Shown one piece after another: positions 7,013 through 13,163 of a DNA stretch of 18,816 nt (position 1 is its first letter; each line of letters begins with the position of its first letter). The notes below the pieces were generated by a model, which saw only the letters and a program-made list of their open reading frames with translations, had not been told where the DNA came from and ran no database searches. Origin of the DNA: JAWSUT01 sp033549345 (GTDB lineage: Bacteria > Bacillota > Dethiobacteria > Dethiobacterales > Dethiobacteraceae). The translations under genes were made by a program, and so were the position numbers. The stretch lies in NCBI GenBank assembly GCA_033549345.1, contig JAWSUT010000039.1:1-18816 (forward strand), in the 5' to 3' direction.

Positions 7013-8056
7013 TTGACTGAAGAAAAAAAGAGTTTCCTGGAACGGAAAAATATTGTCTTTTCCCTGGAGCGTTATTTTATTGACGCCCTGGGCGCCATGG
7101 CGCTTGGCCTGTTTGCTTCACTTATTGTAGGCCTTATCCTGCGCACGGCCGGGCAGCAGTTAGCCGGAGCATTTGGCGATGCGGCCGTGTATACATTCCT
7201 GATTGATATCGGTCAGGCCGCCATGGACATGATGGGGCCGGCAATCGGTGTGGCCGTAGCCTTTGGCCTTAAGGCACCCCCGCTTGTTTTGTTTGCCAGT
7301 GTGATTACCGGCGCCGCCGGTGCTCAGCTTGGCGGGCCTGCCGGGTCCTTTGTAGCCGCCGTTATCGGCGCTGAATTCGGTAAAGCGGTTTCCCGTGAGA
7401 CGAAGGTAGACATTATTGTGACCCCTGCAGTCACCATCGCTGCCGGATTTCTGGCAGCAATACTGGTTGGTCCCGCGGTAAGTGCTTTTATGAAGGGTTT
7501 TGGCCAGGTGATTATGCGGGCCACCGAGCTGCAGCCTATCCCGATGGGTATTATTGTCGCTGTGTTGATGGGACTGGCTTTGACCGCACCGATTTCCAGC
7601 GCTGCACTGGCGATTATGCTTAATCTTTCCGGGCTGGCGGCGGGTGCTGCCACAGTAGGTTGTGCCGCTCAGATGGTTGGCTTTGCCATGGCCAGTTACA
7701 AGGAGAACGGCTGGGGTGGCCTGATATCGCAGGGTGTGGGCACATCCATGCTGCAGATTCCCAACATTGTCAAAAACCCGTGGATACTCGTTCCTCCCAC
7801 ACTGGCGGCAGCCATTTTAGGGCCGTTTGCCACCACCATCTTCCAGATGGACAACATTCCCATCGGAGCGGGTATGGGCACCAGTGGCTTTGTGGGCCAA
7901 ATTGGCACCGCCACCGCCATGGGCTTTAACATCCCGGTCCTCTTAAAAATCATCCTCCTGCACTATCTCCTGCCCGGCGTTTTGGCCCTGCTCTTTGCCC
8001 AGTGGCTTCGTTCCGCCGGCTATATTAAGCCCGACGACTACAAACTCGACCTCTAA
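7013..8056 (+). CDS. PTS EIIC-type (PTS_EIIC_2-like) integral membrane protein
   Basis: This is a polytopic membrane protein of about 350 aa with roughly nine to ten hydrophobic helices and glycine/alanine-rich repeats such as MGPAIGVAVAFGLKAPP, GAAGAQLGGPAGSFVAAVIGAEFGK, ALTAPISSAALAIMLNLSG and IPIGAGMGTSGFVGQIGTATAMG. These resemble the EIIC-like family PF13303. No EIIA, EIIB or substrate enzymes are nearby, so a sugar-transport role is unproven. It starts ~28 nt after selD and seems to share its transcript. For the start, GGAGG (7000-7004) is 8 nt from TTG 7013; ATG 7007 is in frame but only 2 nt from that site, and TTG 6998 overlaps it. A selenium-related role is only suggested by position. 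Confidence 0.75.
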   Translation: MTEEKKSFLERKNIVFSLERYFIDALGAMALGLFASLIVGLILRTAGQQLAGAFGDAAVYTFLIDIGQAAMDMMGPAIGVAVAFGLKAPPLVLFASVITGAAGAQLGGPAGSFVAAVIGAEFGKAVSRETKVDIIVTPAVTIAAGFLAAILVGPAVSAFMKGFGQVIMRATELQPIPMGIIVAVLMGLALTAPISSAALAIMLNLSGLAAGAATVGCAAQMVGFAMASYKENGWGGLISQGVGTSMLQIPNIVKNPWILVPPTLAAAILGPFATTIFQMDNIPIGAGMGTSGFVGQIGTATAMGFNIPVLLKIILLHYLLPGVLALLFAQWLRSAGYIKPDDYKLDL

Positions 8057-8077
8057 TCTGCAGGAATATGCAACCTG

Positions 8078-8124
8078 ATAAAACAAAAAGTGCTCTCATC
8101 TTTTGTGTAAAGATGAGGGCACTT
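8078..8124 (-). terminator. Strong intrinsic terminator of the toxin-antitoxin operon
   Basis: Bases 8088-8103 and 8109-8124 form a 16-bp stem with one G-U pair and a 5-nt loop. On the minus strand the stem is followed by TTTTTGTTTTATC (8087-8075), a classical U tract. It lies just past the toxin stop codon and also between convergent genes, so the hairpin may stop rightward transcription from the sel cluster as well, although no T run follows on the plus strand. Confidence 0.8.
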
Positions 8125-8129
8125 ACTCG

Positions 8130-8459
8130 TTACGGAATAAATCGGTTCAGGAGAATGTCTTCAACATTCCTTCTGCCGTCGATCACAGCCAGGATAAACA
8201 CTGTGTTCCCTTCCGTCTTATACATAATCCGCCAGGGTGGGCTGATTAATTCTCTGTACGTGAGAATCCCAAAATACTCCAACTCGGGAACAATCCTGCC
8301 CTGTGAAGGCATGTCCTTTAAAAGAGCTGTTTTTTGTTTCAGATCATGGTATACTTTGTTTGCCTGTTTCCCGCTGTCGGTTGCAATATATGCCAGGATT
8401 TTTGCTAAATCTCCTCTGGCTGTATTTGTCCAGGCTACATGATACGGCTCCCTGCTCAT
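8130..8459 (-). CDS. RelE/ParE-family toxin of a type II toxin-antitoxin pair
   Basis: This 109-aa basic protein has the RelE/ParE fold signatures: an N-terminal YHVAWTNTARGDLAKILAYIA helix region, the central DMPSQGRIVPELE turn, YRELISPPWRIMYKTEGNTVFILAVIDGRRN forming the core strands, and a C-terminal LLNRF. Family members are either ribosome-dependent mRNA interferases (RelE) or gyrase poisons (ParE), and the sequence does not settle which. Its ATG overlaps the end of the upstream antitoxin gene by 4 nt, so translation is coupled. A strong terminator follows 6 nt after the stop. Confidence 0.87.
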   Translation of the reverse strand: MSREPYHVAWTNTARGDLAKILAYIATDSGKQANKVYHDLKQKTALLKDMPSQGRIVPELEYFGILTYRELISPPWRIMYKTEGNTVFILAVIDGRRNVEDILLNRFIP

Positions 8460-8728
8460 TTGCCATACGTCCTGTCCAGATCGGCAAAAAATTCTTCCTG
8501 CGGCAGAACATTCCCTTTTGCTGCATCGTGCTCACCCTGGGCGAGCAGTTGCAATAGGCCCAAAGCTTTCTTCATTTTTTCATAAGTCTCCGTATCCAGT
8601 AACACAGCTTTAGCCTCTCCGTTTTGTGTCACGTAAACAGGTCTGTGGGTTTCATTGACCTGTGCCAGGATTTCTGCTGCGTTAGCTTTAATATAGGAAA
8701 TTGGCCGGATATCTTCTTTGCTGTTCAC
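8456..8728 (-). CDS. Phd/YefM-family antitoxin
   Basis: This 90-aa acidic protein would neutralise the downstream toxin and repress its own operon. The N-terminal half, IRPISYIKANAAEILAQVNETHRPVYVTQNGEAKAVL, is a typical Phd/YefM DNA-binding and dimerisation domain, followed by LLDTETYEKMKKAL. The C-terminal third (GEHDAAKGNVLPQEEFFADLDRTYGK) is the expected toxin-wrapping tail. The start is GTG at 8728, with GAGGTGG (8738-8744, minus strand) 9 nt upstream. Antitoxin precedes toxin, the usual order for this family. Confidence 0.87.
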   Translation of the reverse strand: MNSKEDIRPISYIKANAAEILAQVNETHRPVYVTQNGEAKAVLLDTETYEKMKKALGLLQLLAQGEHDAAKGNVLPQEEFFADLDRTYGK

Positions 8729-8753
8729 TATTTTTCACCACCTCGGTACAAAT

Positions 8754-8783
8754 ATGATACTAAATTTAGTCCTATTGTGTCAA
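8754..8783 (-). promoter_or_regulatory. Toxin-antitoxin promoter with palindromic operator
   Basis: On the minus strand a perfect TTGACA (8778-8783) and TATCAT (8754-8759) are 18 bp apart. A perfect 12-bp palindrome, ACTAAATTTAGT (8759-8770), lies between the boxes and touches the -10, the expected place for an autorepressor site of a Phd/YefM antitoxin. Role of the palindrome is inferred from position. Confidence 0.7.
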
Positions 8784-8795
8784 TAAGTAACTGTG

Positions 8796-8824
8796 TGGGA
8801 CAAGTAACCTGTCCCCTTGTCCCA
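8796..8824. repeat. TGTCCC-type palindromic element
   Basis: TGGGACAAG (8796-8804) and CTTGTCCCA (8816-8824) form a perfect 9-bp stem around an 11-nt loop that itself contains CTGTCCC. The same TGTCCC word recurs in the mirrored hairpins at 9243-9344, so it may belong to a dispersed hairpin family. It sits between the divergent toxin-antitoxin promoter and the CGGC gene. Confidence 0.5.
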
Positions 8825-8825
8825 G

Positions 8826-8868
8826 TGTGACGGGTGTCACAGGAAAAGGCGATCTTAGCGGGTAAAAT
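8826..8868 (+). promoter_or_regulatory. CRP/FNR-like box and -10 element upstream of the CGGC gene
   Basis: TGTGA-N6-TCACA (8826-8841) is a perfect match to the CRP-type palindrome. A -10-like TAAAAT lies at 8863-8868 with no good -35. If transcription starts about 7 nt past the -10, near 8875, the box is centred near -41.5, the class II activator position. The box can also be seen as a 6-bp hairpin with a GGGT loop, so a purely structural role is not excluded. Confidence 0.45.
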
Positions 8869-8889
8869 GAGGGAAGAGGAGGCGTTCGC

Positions 8890-9237
8890 ATGGAGAAAAA
8901 CGATACGAAAAAGGAAAAAATTGCTGTCCTGCGCTGTGAGACTGTATCCGAGGTTTGCCCGGGTTCGGGCTGCCTGAAAGCATACAATGCCCGCCGCGTG
9001 CACTTTAAGCACACACCGGAGGATACGGAGATGATTGGATTTTTCACCTGCGGCGGCTGCTCGGGGCGACGGGTGTCGCGCCTTGTAAAGGCTCTCTTAA
9101 AAAGCGGGCTTACCACTGTGCATCTGAGCTCCTGCATGCTGATGGACGGAGATTACCCCAAATGCCCGCATCTTGATGAAATCAAAAAAACAATTGAAAA
9201 ACTTGGCGTAAACATTGTGGAAGGGACACACCACTAA
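8890..9237 (+). CDS. CGGC domain-containing protein
   Basis: This is a 115-aa cytosolic protein of the CGGC family (PF08821), whose biochemical role is unknown and which is presumed to bind metal through its cysteines. Visible cysteines include VCPGSGC near residues 23-29, the namesake TCGGCSGRR near 54-62, SSCMLMDGDYPKCPH near 80-95, and the CETVSE segment near 16. ATG 8890 is preceded by GAGGAGG (8876-8882) at 7 nt. The gene stands alone between the toxin-antitoxin promoter and a hairpin element starting 5 nt after its stop. A redox- or metal-responsive role is compatible with the upstream CRP/FNR-like box but unproven. Confidence 0.85.
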   Translation: MEKNDTKKEKIAVLRCETVSEVCPGSGCLKAYNARRVHFKHTPEDTEMIGFFTCGGCSGRRVSRLVKALLKSGLTTVHLSSCMLMDGDYPKCPHLDEIKKTIEKLGVNIVEGTHH

Positions 9238-9242
9238 AAAAC

Positions 9243-9344
9243 TGCAAAAAGGGGACAGACCCCTTTTTGCAACAAACAGAAACCATCCCGTAAAATTGCA
9301 CCATTAAAATTAAAAATGCAAAAAAGGGTCTGTCCCTTTTTTCA
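9243..9344. repeat. Small element bounded by mirrored hairpins (MITE-like or double terminator)
   Basis: The left hairpin is TGCAAAAAGGGG (9243-9254), loop ACAGA, CCCCTTTTTGCA (9260-9271), a perfect 12-bp stem. The right hairpin is AAAAAAGGG (9320-9328), loop TCTGT, CCCTTTTTT (9334-9342). The two loops are reverse complements, so the ends form terminal inverted repeats around ~48 nt of AT-rich DNA. The left hairpin starts 5 nt after the CGGC stop and probably also terminates that transcript. Confidence 0.65.
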
Positions 9345-9369
9345 TTCAATTTTCGCGGGAAAGAAATGT

Positions 9370-9399
9370 GGCTGCCGAAACGGCAGCCATTATTTTTTA
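9370..9399 (+). terminator. Intrinsic terminator between convergent genes
   Basis: GGCTGCCG (9370-9377), loop AAA, CGGCAGCC (9381-9388) form a perfect 8-bp GC-rich stem followed by ATTATTTTTTA. It abuts the stop of the leftward small gene at 9400, so it may serve both strands. Confidence 0.7.
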
Positions 9400-9558
9400 T
9401 CAGGTGTGGCGGACTTCTTGTTTATAGGCGAGGAGAATAATTTCTTCTCCGCGGCTGGCATGGTCGGGTTGTGAGTTAATAAATGTCTCTGTGTCTTTGA
9501 TTTTATCCAGTTCTTTGTCCGTTAAATCCGCAAACCTGACATCTTTGTTGTGATGCAT
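9400..9558 (-). CDS. Small hypothetical protein, 52 aa
   Basis: The minus-strand frame starts MHHNKDVRFADLTDKELDKI and ends YKQEVRHT followed by TGA. It is preceded by AAGGAGG, a near-perfect Shine-Dalgarno 8 nt upstream of the ATG (minus strand, within 9559-9571), which is the main reason to believe it is translated. The product is charged and soluble, probably helical around residues 10-27 and 36-49, with no signal peptide, membrane segment or cysteines. I do not recognise its family. It lies alone between a terminator and asnB, which is divergently transcribed, so the AT-rich 160-bp gap between them probably holds promoters for both. Confidence 0.7.
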   Translation of the reverse strand: MHHNKDVRFADLTDKELDKIKDTETFINSQPDHASRGEEIILLAYKQEVRHT

Positions 9559-9720
9559 ACGACACCTCCTTTATGGTTTATATTTTAGTTTTTATGGAAT
9601 CCTAATTTGTTATACAAGAGTTAGCAAAGAAAAAAAGTTAAATTAATCCCACTGCAAAAATCATACTCATATCATAGAGAAGGTTTTACTTTTTGCAATG
9701 ATGTGAACAGGAGGATATGT

Positions 9721-11550
9721 ATGTGCGGATTTATCGGAGTTTGGAATAAAACAGGCCGGCGGACGGAGTTTGACATGGATGTGCTTTCAGAAACGTTTGC
9801 GCATCGCGGGCCGGATGATGTGGGCCGTGCGTATCTGGGCCATGTGGCGATGGGGTTTCGACGTCTGAAAATTATTGATATGTCTCCCCGGGCACGCCAG
9901 CCGATGATCAACGAGGACGGCACGCTAACCCTGGTCTTTAACGGGGAAATTTACAATTATAAAGCCCTTCGTGAGGAACTGAAGCAAAAAGGACACGTAT
10001 TCCGCAGTGACACTGACAGTGAAACCATCCTGCACCTCTATGAAGAAGAGGGGGAAGAATGTGTCAAAAAACTGCGTGGGATGTTTGCTTTTTGTCTCTA
10101 CGACAAAGCAAAGGATCAGTTTTTTGGCGCACGCGACCGTTTTGGCATTAAACCGCTTTTCTGGCTGGAGACAGAGACGTATTTTGCCCTGGCCTCAGAG
10201 GCCAAGGCGTTTACCCGGCTGCCGGGTTACACGCCGCGCATTAACACTGCGGCCATTCCCCATTACTTAACATTTCAGTATGTCCCCGAGCCGGAGACGA
10301 TGTTTGCCGGTGTCAAAAAGATTCCACCGGCTCACTTTTTTGTCTGGAAGAGCGGGAAACTGTCCCTTTCACGTTACTGGCAGGCGGAATTTTCTCCGCG
10401 AGAGGGACGGTTCGAAGAGTTTGTGGAAGGGACGCAGCATGTACTGCGGGAATCGGTACGGCTGCATACCCAGGCCGATGTGCCCTGGGGCGCCTTTCTC
10501 TCCGGCGGCATCGACTCTACCGTAATTGTGGGCCTGCTGCGCGAGATGGGGCCGGTTTCCACGTTCAGCGTCGGTTACGAAGACGAAGAATACAGCGAAC
10601 TCTCCGAGGCGGCGGAAACGGCGCGTTATCTGGAGACAAAGCATGAGGAATACTTAATCAGGCCGGAAGAGTTCTGGCAGCATCTGCCCAAACTAATCTG
10701 GCATTTTGACGAACCGGTTGCGGACCCGGCTGCCATCTCGCTCTACTTTGTGGCGCGGATGGCGCGCAGAAAAATTACGGTCACACTTTCCGGGGAAGGG
10801 GCCGATGAAGTGTTCGGCGGCTACGCCATTTATAAAGAACCCCTGGATCTGGGCCGCAGCGCCTGGCTGCCGCTCCCGGCACGCAAAGCAGCCCACAGGC
10901 TCTGGCCCGGTTTTCTGCCCGGTAAAAACTACCTGCGCCGGGCAGTTACGCCCATTGAGAAGCGCTATTTCGGCAATGCCTTTATCTTTAATGAAGAGGA
11001 GAAAAAAGCACTGCTGAAGCAAAAGAACTTTTCGCCGGCCACAGCGGTGACGGGCCCGCTTTACAGAGAGGCTGCCGCCTATGACGATGTGGCCAAGATG
11101 CAGTATATCGACTTGCATGCCTGGATGACGGGTGATATTCTGGTGAAGGCGGATAAAATGACCATGGCCAATTCGCTGGAGCTGCGTGTGCCTTACCTGG
11201 ATCACCATGTCTTTGAGTTTGCCGCCACGATTCCTCAGAAATACAAAATCAAAAAGGGACTAACCAAATACGTGCTGCGCCGGGCGTTTGCCGATTTGGT
11301 ACCGCCGGCGGCAATTAACCGGCCCAAACGGGGTTTTCCTGTACCTACACGTGTCTGGCTGCGCGGACCCCTGGCCAAAGAGGTGGCCGAGTTGCTGGCC
11401 GACCCGGCCCTGGGGCAGTATTTTTCCCGCTCGGCGATCCGGAAACTATTGGCAGACCATCGTGACGGGAACGCCGACAACAGCCGTAAAATCTGGGCAC
11501 TTGTCGTTTTTGCTCTCTGGCGTCAGCAATATGTAAAAAGTGACATCTGA
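9721..11550 (+). CDS. asnB: Glutamine-hydrolysing asparagine synthetase AsnB
   Basis: AsnB makes asparagine from aspartate, ATP and glutamine in the cytosol. ATG 9721 is the right start: it encodes MCGFIGVWN, whose Cys2 becomes the N-terminal nucleophile after Met removal, and AGGAGG (9709-9714) is 6 nt upstream. A GTG at 9703 would bury the catalytic Cys. The glutaminase domain shows HRGPDD near residues 28-33, FRRLKIID near 46-53 and FNGEIYNY near 73-80. The synthetase domain has the PP-loop SGGIDST at 261-267, GEGADEVFGGY, and the C-terminal RVPYLDHH and RPKRGFPVP motifs. The 609 aa is similar to Bacillus AsnO/AsnB types. It is a single-gene unit with its own terminator. Confidence 0.95.
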   Translation: MCGFIGVWNKTGRRTEFDMDVLSETFAHRGPDDVGRAYLGHVAMGFRRLKIIDMSPRARQPMINEDGTLTLVFNGEIYNYKALREELKQKGHVFRSDTDSETILHLYEEEGEECVKKLRGMFAFCLYDKAKDQFFGARDRFGIKPLFWLETETYFALASEAKAFTRLPGYTPRINTAAIPHYLTFQYVPEPETMFAGVKKIPPAHFFVWKSGKLSLSRYWQAEFSPREGRFEEFVEGTQHVLRESVRLHTQADVPWGAFLSGGIDSTVIVGLLREMGPVSTFSVGYEDEEYSELSEAAETARYLETKHEEYLIRPEEFWQHLPKLIWHFDEPVADPAAISLYFVARMARRKITVTLSGEGADEVFGGYAIYKEPLDLGRSAWLPLPARKAAHRLWPGFLPGKNYLRRAVTPIEKRYFGNAFIFNEEEKKALLKQKNFSPATAVTGPLYREAAAYDDVAKMQYIDLHAWMTGDILVKADKMTMANSLELRVPYLDHHVFEFAATIPQKYKIKKGLTKYVLRRAFADLVPPAAINRPKRGFPVPTRVWLRGPLAKEVAELLADPALGQYFSRSAIRKLLADHRDGNADNSRKIWALVVFALWRQQYVKSDI

Positions 11551-11602
11551 CACTTTTCTAAAAAAGTAAGAGGAAACTGGTAATTCATATCGAATTACTT
11601 TT

Positions 11603-11630
11603 AAGCGCTGAAACATGCGCTTTTGTTTTG
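11603..11630 (+). terminator. asnB terminator
   Basis: AAGCGC (11603-11608) pairs with GCGCTT (11617-11622) across an 8-nt loop, followed by the T-rich TTGTTTTGTTT. It begins 52 nt after the asnB stop. Confidence 0.65.
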
Positions 11631-11659
11631 TTTCAAATTTAAACCTTTGCCAACAATGA

Positions 11660-11716
11660 CCCCTGGAATGGACAAGCCCCTGCCGCTGCGCGGGTTTATC
11701 CACGGCTTGTCCGGGG
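11660..11716. other. Multi-helix palindromic structure upstream of the ccm promoter
   Basis: GGACAAGCC (11670-11678) and GGCTTGTCC (11704-11712) form a perfect 9-bp stem. An outer CCCC/GGGG pairing (11660-11663 with 11713-11716) extends it past a 6-nt bulge, and an inner CCGC-TGC-GCGG hairpin lies at 11683-11693. No T tract follows on either strand. It sits upstream of the likely -10 at 11780, so it would not be part of that transcript. It could be a REP-like palindrome, a small RNA or a protein-binding structure. I do not recognise it. Confidence 0.45.
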
Positions 11717-11776
11717 AAGCGTCGGAAAAAGTTCAAGCTTTGGACAAAAAATGTTCACGTTTGCAACAGGGCCGGG

Positions 11777-11785
11777 TGGTATAAT
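11777..11785 (+). promoter_or_regulatory. Extended -10 promoter of the ccm-res-hem operon
   Basis: TGGTATAAT (11777-11785) is a perfect TATAAT preceded by the TGN extension, and no good -35 lies at 16-18 bp. Extended -10 promoters often dispense with a -35. It is 53 nt upstream of ccmA and is the only clear promoter before the long heme and cytochrome c run. Confidence 0.55.
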
Positions 11786-11837
11786 TTAGGGTAGTAGAAT
11801 GTGCTAATTGTCACAAGTTGGAGAGGGGGCGAAGCTG

Positions 11838-12455
11838 GTGGAGAACAAAGTCGAGATTATAAACCTCAGTAAAGCGTACCAGTTTCGCAAATTGTTTACA
11901 GATGTCAATGTAACGATCCCCGATCACTCTGTTTTCGTGGTCCTGGGCCATAACGGTGCCGGCAAGACCACTTTTTTGCGTATTCTCTGCGGCCTGATTC
12001 CCGCCACATCGGGCAAAGTGGAATTTACTCTGGGCGGCCGTGTCCTGACTCCCAAGGAAAAGCGGGCAGGGTTGGGCCTGGTTTCCCCGGATCTTGAACT
12101 GTACGGAGATTTATCAGCGGTGGAAAATCTGGAGTTTTTCGCCGGCGTTAGGGGGCTGCCCTTTACCCTGGACCGCGCCCGTGAAATCCTGGAATTTGTC
12201 GGTTTAAAAGGCAGGGGCCGCGACCATGTCTGCACCTTTTCCTCCGGTATGAAACAGCGCATGAAGTATGCCCAGGCACTGCTGCATGACCCGTATATCC
12301 TGGTTCTGGACGAGCCGACATCCAACCTGGATGAAAAAGGTGTGGCGCTTGTGGATACAGTGATTAAGCGCCAGAAGGAAAAAGGTATTGTGATTATGGC
12401 CACCAACGAGCCAAGGGAGGTGTCGTATGCAGACCAAACCCTTTCACTGGCTTAG
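11838..12455 (+). CDS. ccmA: CcmA-type heme ABC transporter ATP-binding protein
   Basis: CcmA is the ATPase that, with CcmB, drives release of heme-loaded CcmE from CcmC during cytochrome c maturation. The 205-aa product has Walker A GHNGAGKT (37-44), the signature FSSGMKQR (134-141), Walker B ILVLDEP (154-160) and the D-loop SNLD. The usual H-loop histidine appears as Asn190 in MATNEP, and the Q-loop region reads VSPDLELY without a clear Gln, so ATPase details may differ. GTG 11838 has GAGAGGGGG (11821-11829) 8 nt upstream; a TTG at 11808 lies ahead of that ribosome site and is less likely. The 3' end overlaps ccmB by 29 nt. Assignment as CcmA rests on the following ccmB and ccmC genes. Confidence 0.87.
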   Translation: MENKVEIINLSKAYQFRKLFTDVNVTIPDHSVFVVLGHNGAGKTTFLRILCGLIPATSGKVEFTLGGRVLTPKEKRAGLGLVSPDLELYGDLSAVENLEFFAGVRGLPFTLDRAREILEFVGLKGRGRDHVCTFSSGMKQRMKYAQALLHDPYILVLDEPTSNLDEKGVALVDTVIKRQKEKGIVIMATNEPREVSYADQTLSLA

Positions 12456-13110
12456 AAGCGGCCTGGCGGTGCTGCAAAAGGACCTGCGCATTGAATTCCG
12501 CACGCGGTATGCCTACAGCGCCCTGGTGATGTTTGCTATCACCACGCTTGTTACAGTCAGTTTTTCCGTGGGCGGCTCGATTCTGGATTCCGACATCACG
12601 GCGGCCCTGTTCTGGGTGATTCTCTTCTTTTCCGCTATGGCCGGCCTGTCACGCACCTTTGTCCAGGAAGAAGAGACGGGCACCGTCATTGCCCTGAAGA
12701 TGGCGGCGGACCCGGAACCCGTCTTAATCGGCAAATATCTTTTTAATGTGTTTCTGCTCTTTAGCCTGGCCGTACTGATTGTTCCCCTGTTTCTGGTAAT
12801 GCTAAACGTCAAGGTTGTTCTGCCCCTTGGCCTGCTGGCCACAGTATTTCTCGGCAACCTGGGCCTGGCCGGCGCCAGCACAATTCTGGCCGCCATTGTC
12901 TCCAAAGCCGGCGCCAAAGGTTCCCTGATGACGGTTCTGGCATTTCCCATTCTGCTGCCGCTTTTATTCGGCGCCATCAGCGCCACCCGTACCGCCCTGG
13001 GCGGCGGGCTACCCGAGGCCATTGTCACCGATCTCTGGATGCTGCTTTTTTATAACGGCGTGGCCATTGTCGCTTCACTCCTGCTGTTTGAGTATGTCTG
13101 GAACGAGTAA
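12427..13110 (+). CDS. ccmB: CcmB heme exporter permease
   Basis: CcmB is the membrane partner of CcmA. The 227-aa protein begins with a cytoplasmic segment, LRSGLAVLQKDLRIEFRTRYAY, typical of CcmB, then has about six membrane helices including ALVMFAITTLVTVSFSVG, ITAALFWVILFFSAMAGL and the conserved loop FVQEEETGTVIALKMAADPEPVLIGKYLFN. Length matches proteobacterial CcmB. GGGAGGTG (12415-12422) lies 4 nt before the ATG, inside ccmA. A 53-nt AT-rich gap separates it from ccmC, with no promoter or terminator that I can support. Confidence 0.9.
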   Translation: MQTKPFHWLRSGLAVLQKDLRIEFRTRYAYSALVMFAITTLVTVSFSVGGSILDSDITAALFWVILFFSAMAGLSRTFVQEEETGTVIALKMAADPEPVLIGKYLFNVFLLFSLAVLIVPLFLVMLNVKVVLPLGLLATVFLGNLGLAGASTILAAIVSKAGAKGSLMTVLAFPILLPLLFGAISATRTALGGGLPEAIVTDLWMLLFYNGVAIVASLLLFEYVWNE

Positions 13111-13163
13111 TTATTTGTCCTTATTATTTTTTACTTATTAATCAGGAAGAGAGGGAGAAAAGA

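Noticed and set aside
2500..8060. tRNA-Sec (selC) gene near the sel cluster
   Set aside because: selC is often beside selA/selB, but the gaps in this cluster are too short or are filled by repeats and promoter. I saw no tRNA-like cloverleaf in the window; it is presumably elsewhere in the genome.
8068..8442. Rightward frame of 124 codons over the toxin gene
   Set aside because: It is the antisense of the RelE/ParE toxin, spans the terminator hairpin, and has no recognisable domain.
9703..9720. asnB start at GTG 9703
   Set aside because: The GTG lies upstream of the AGGAGG ribosome site and would place extra residues before the catalytic N-terminal Cys, which must follow the initiator Met.
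9559..9720. T-box or riboswitch leader for asnB
   Set aside because: The 160-bp gap is AT-rich and must also hold the divergent small gene's promoter. I could not find a T-box core or a stable antiterminator-terminator pair.
11808..11837. ccmA start at TTG 11808
   Set aside because: The strong GAGAGGGGG ribosome site lies downstream of it and fits GTG 11838; the extra residues do not resemble an ABC ATPase N-terminus.
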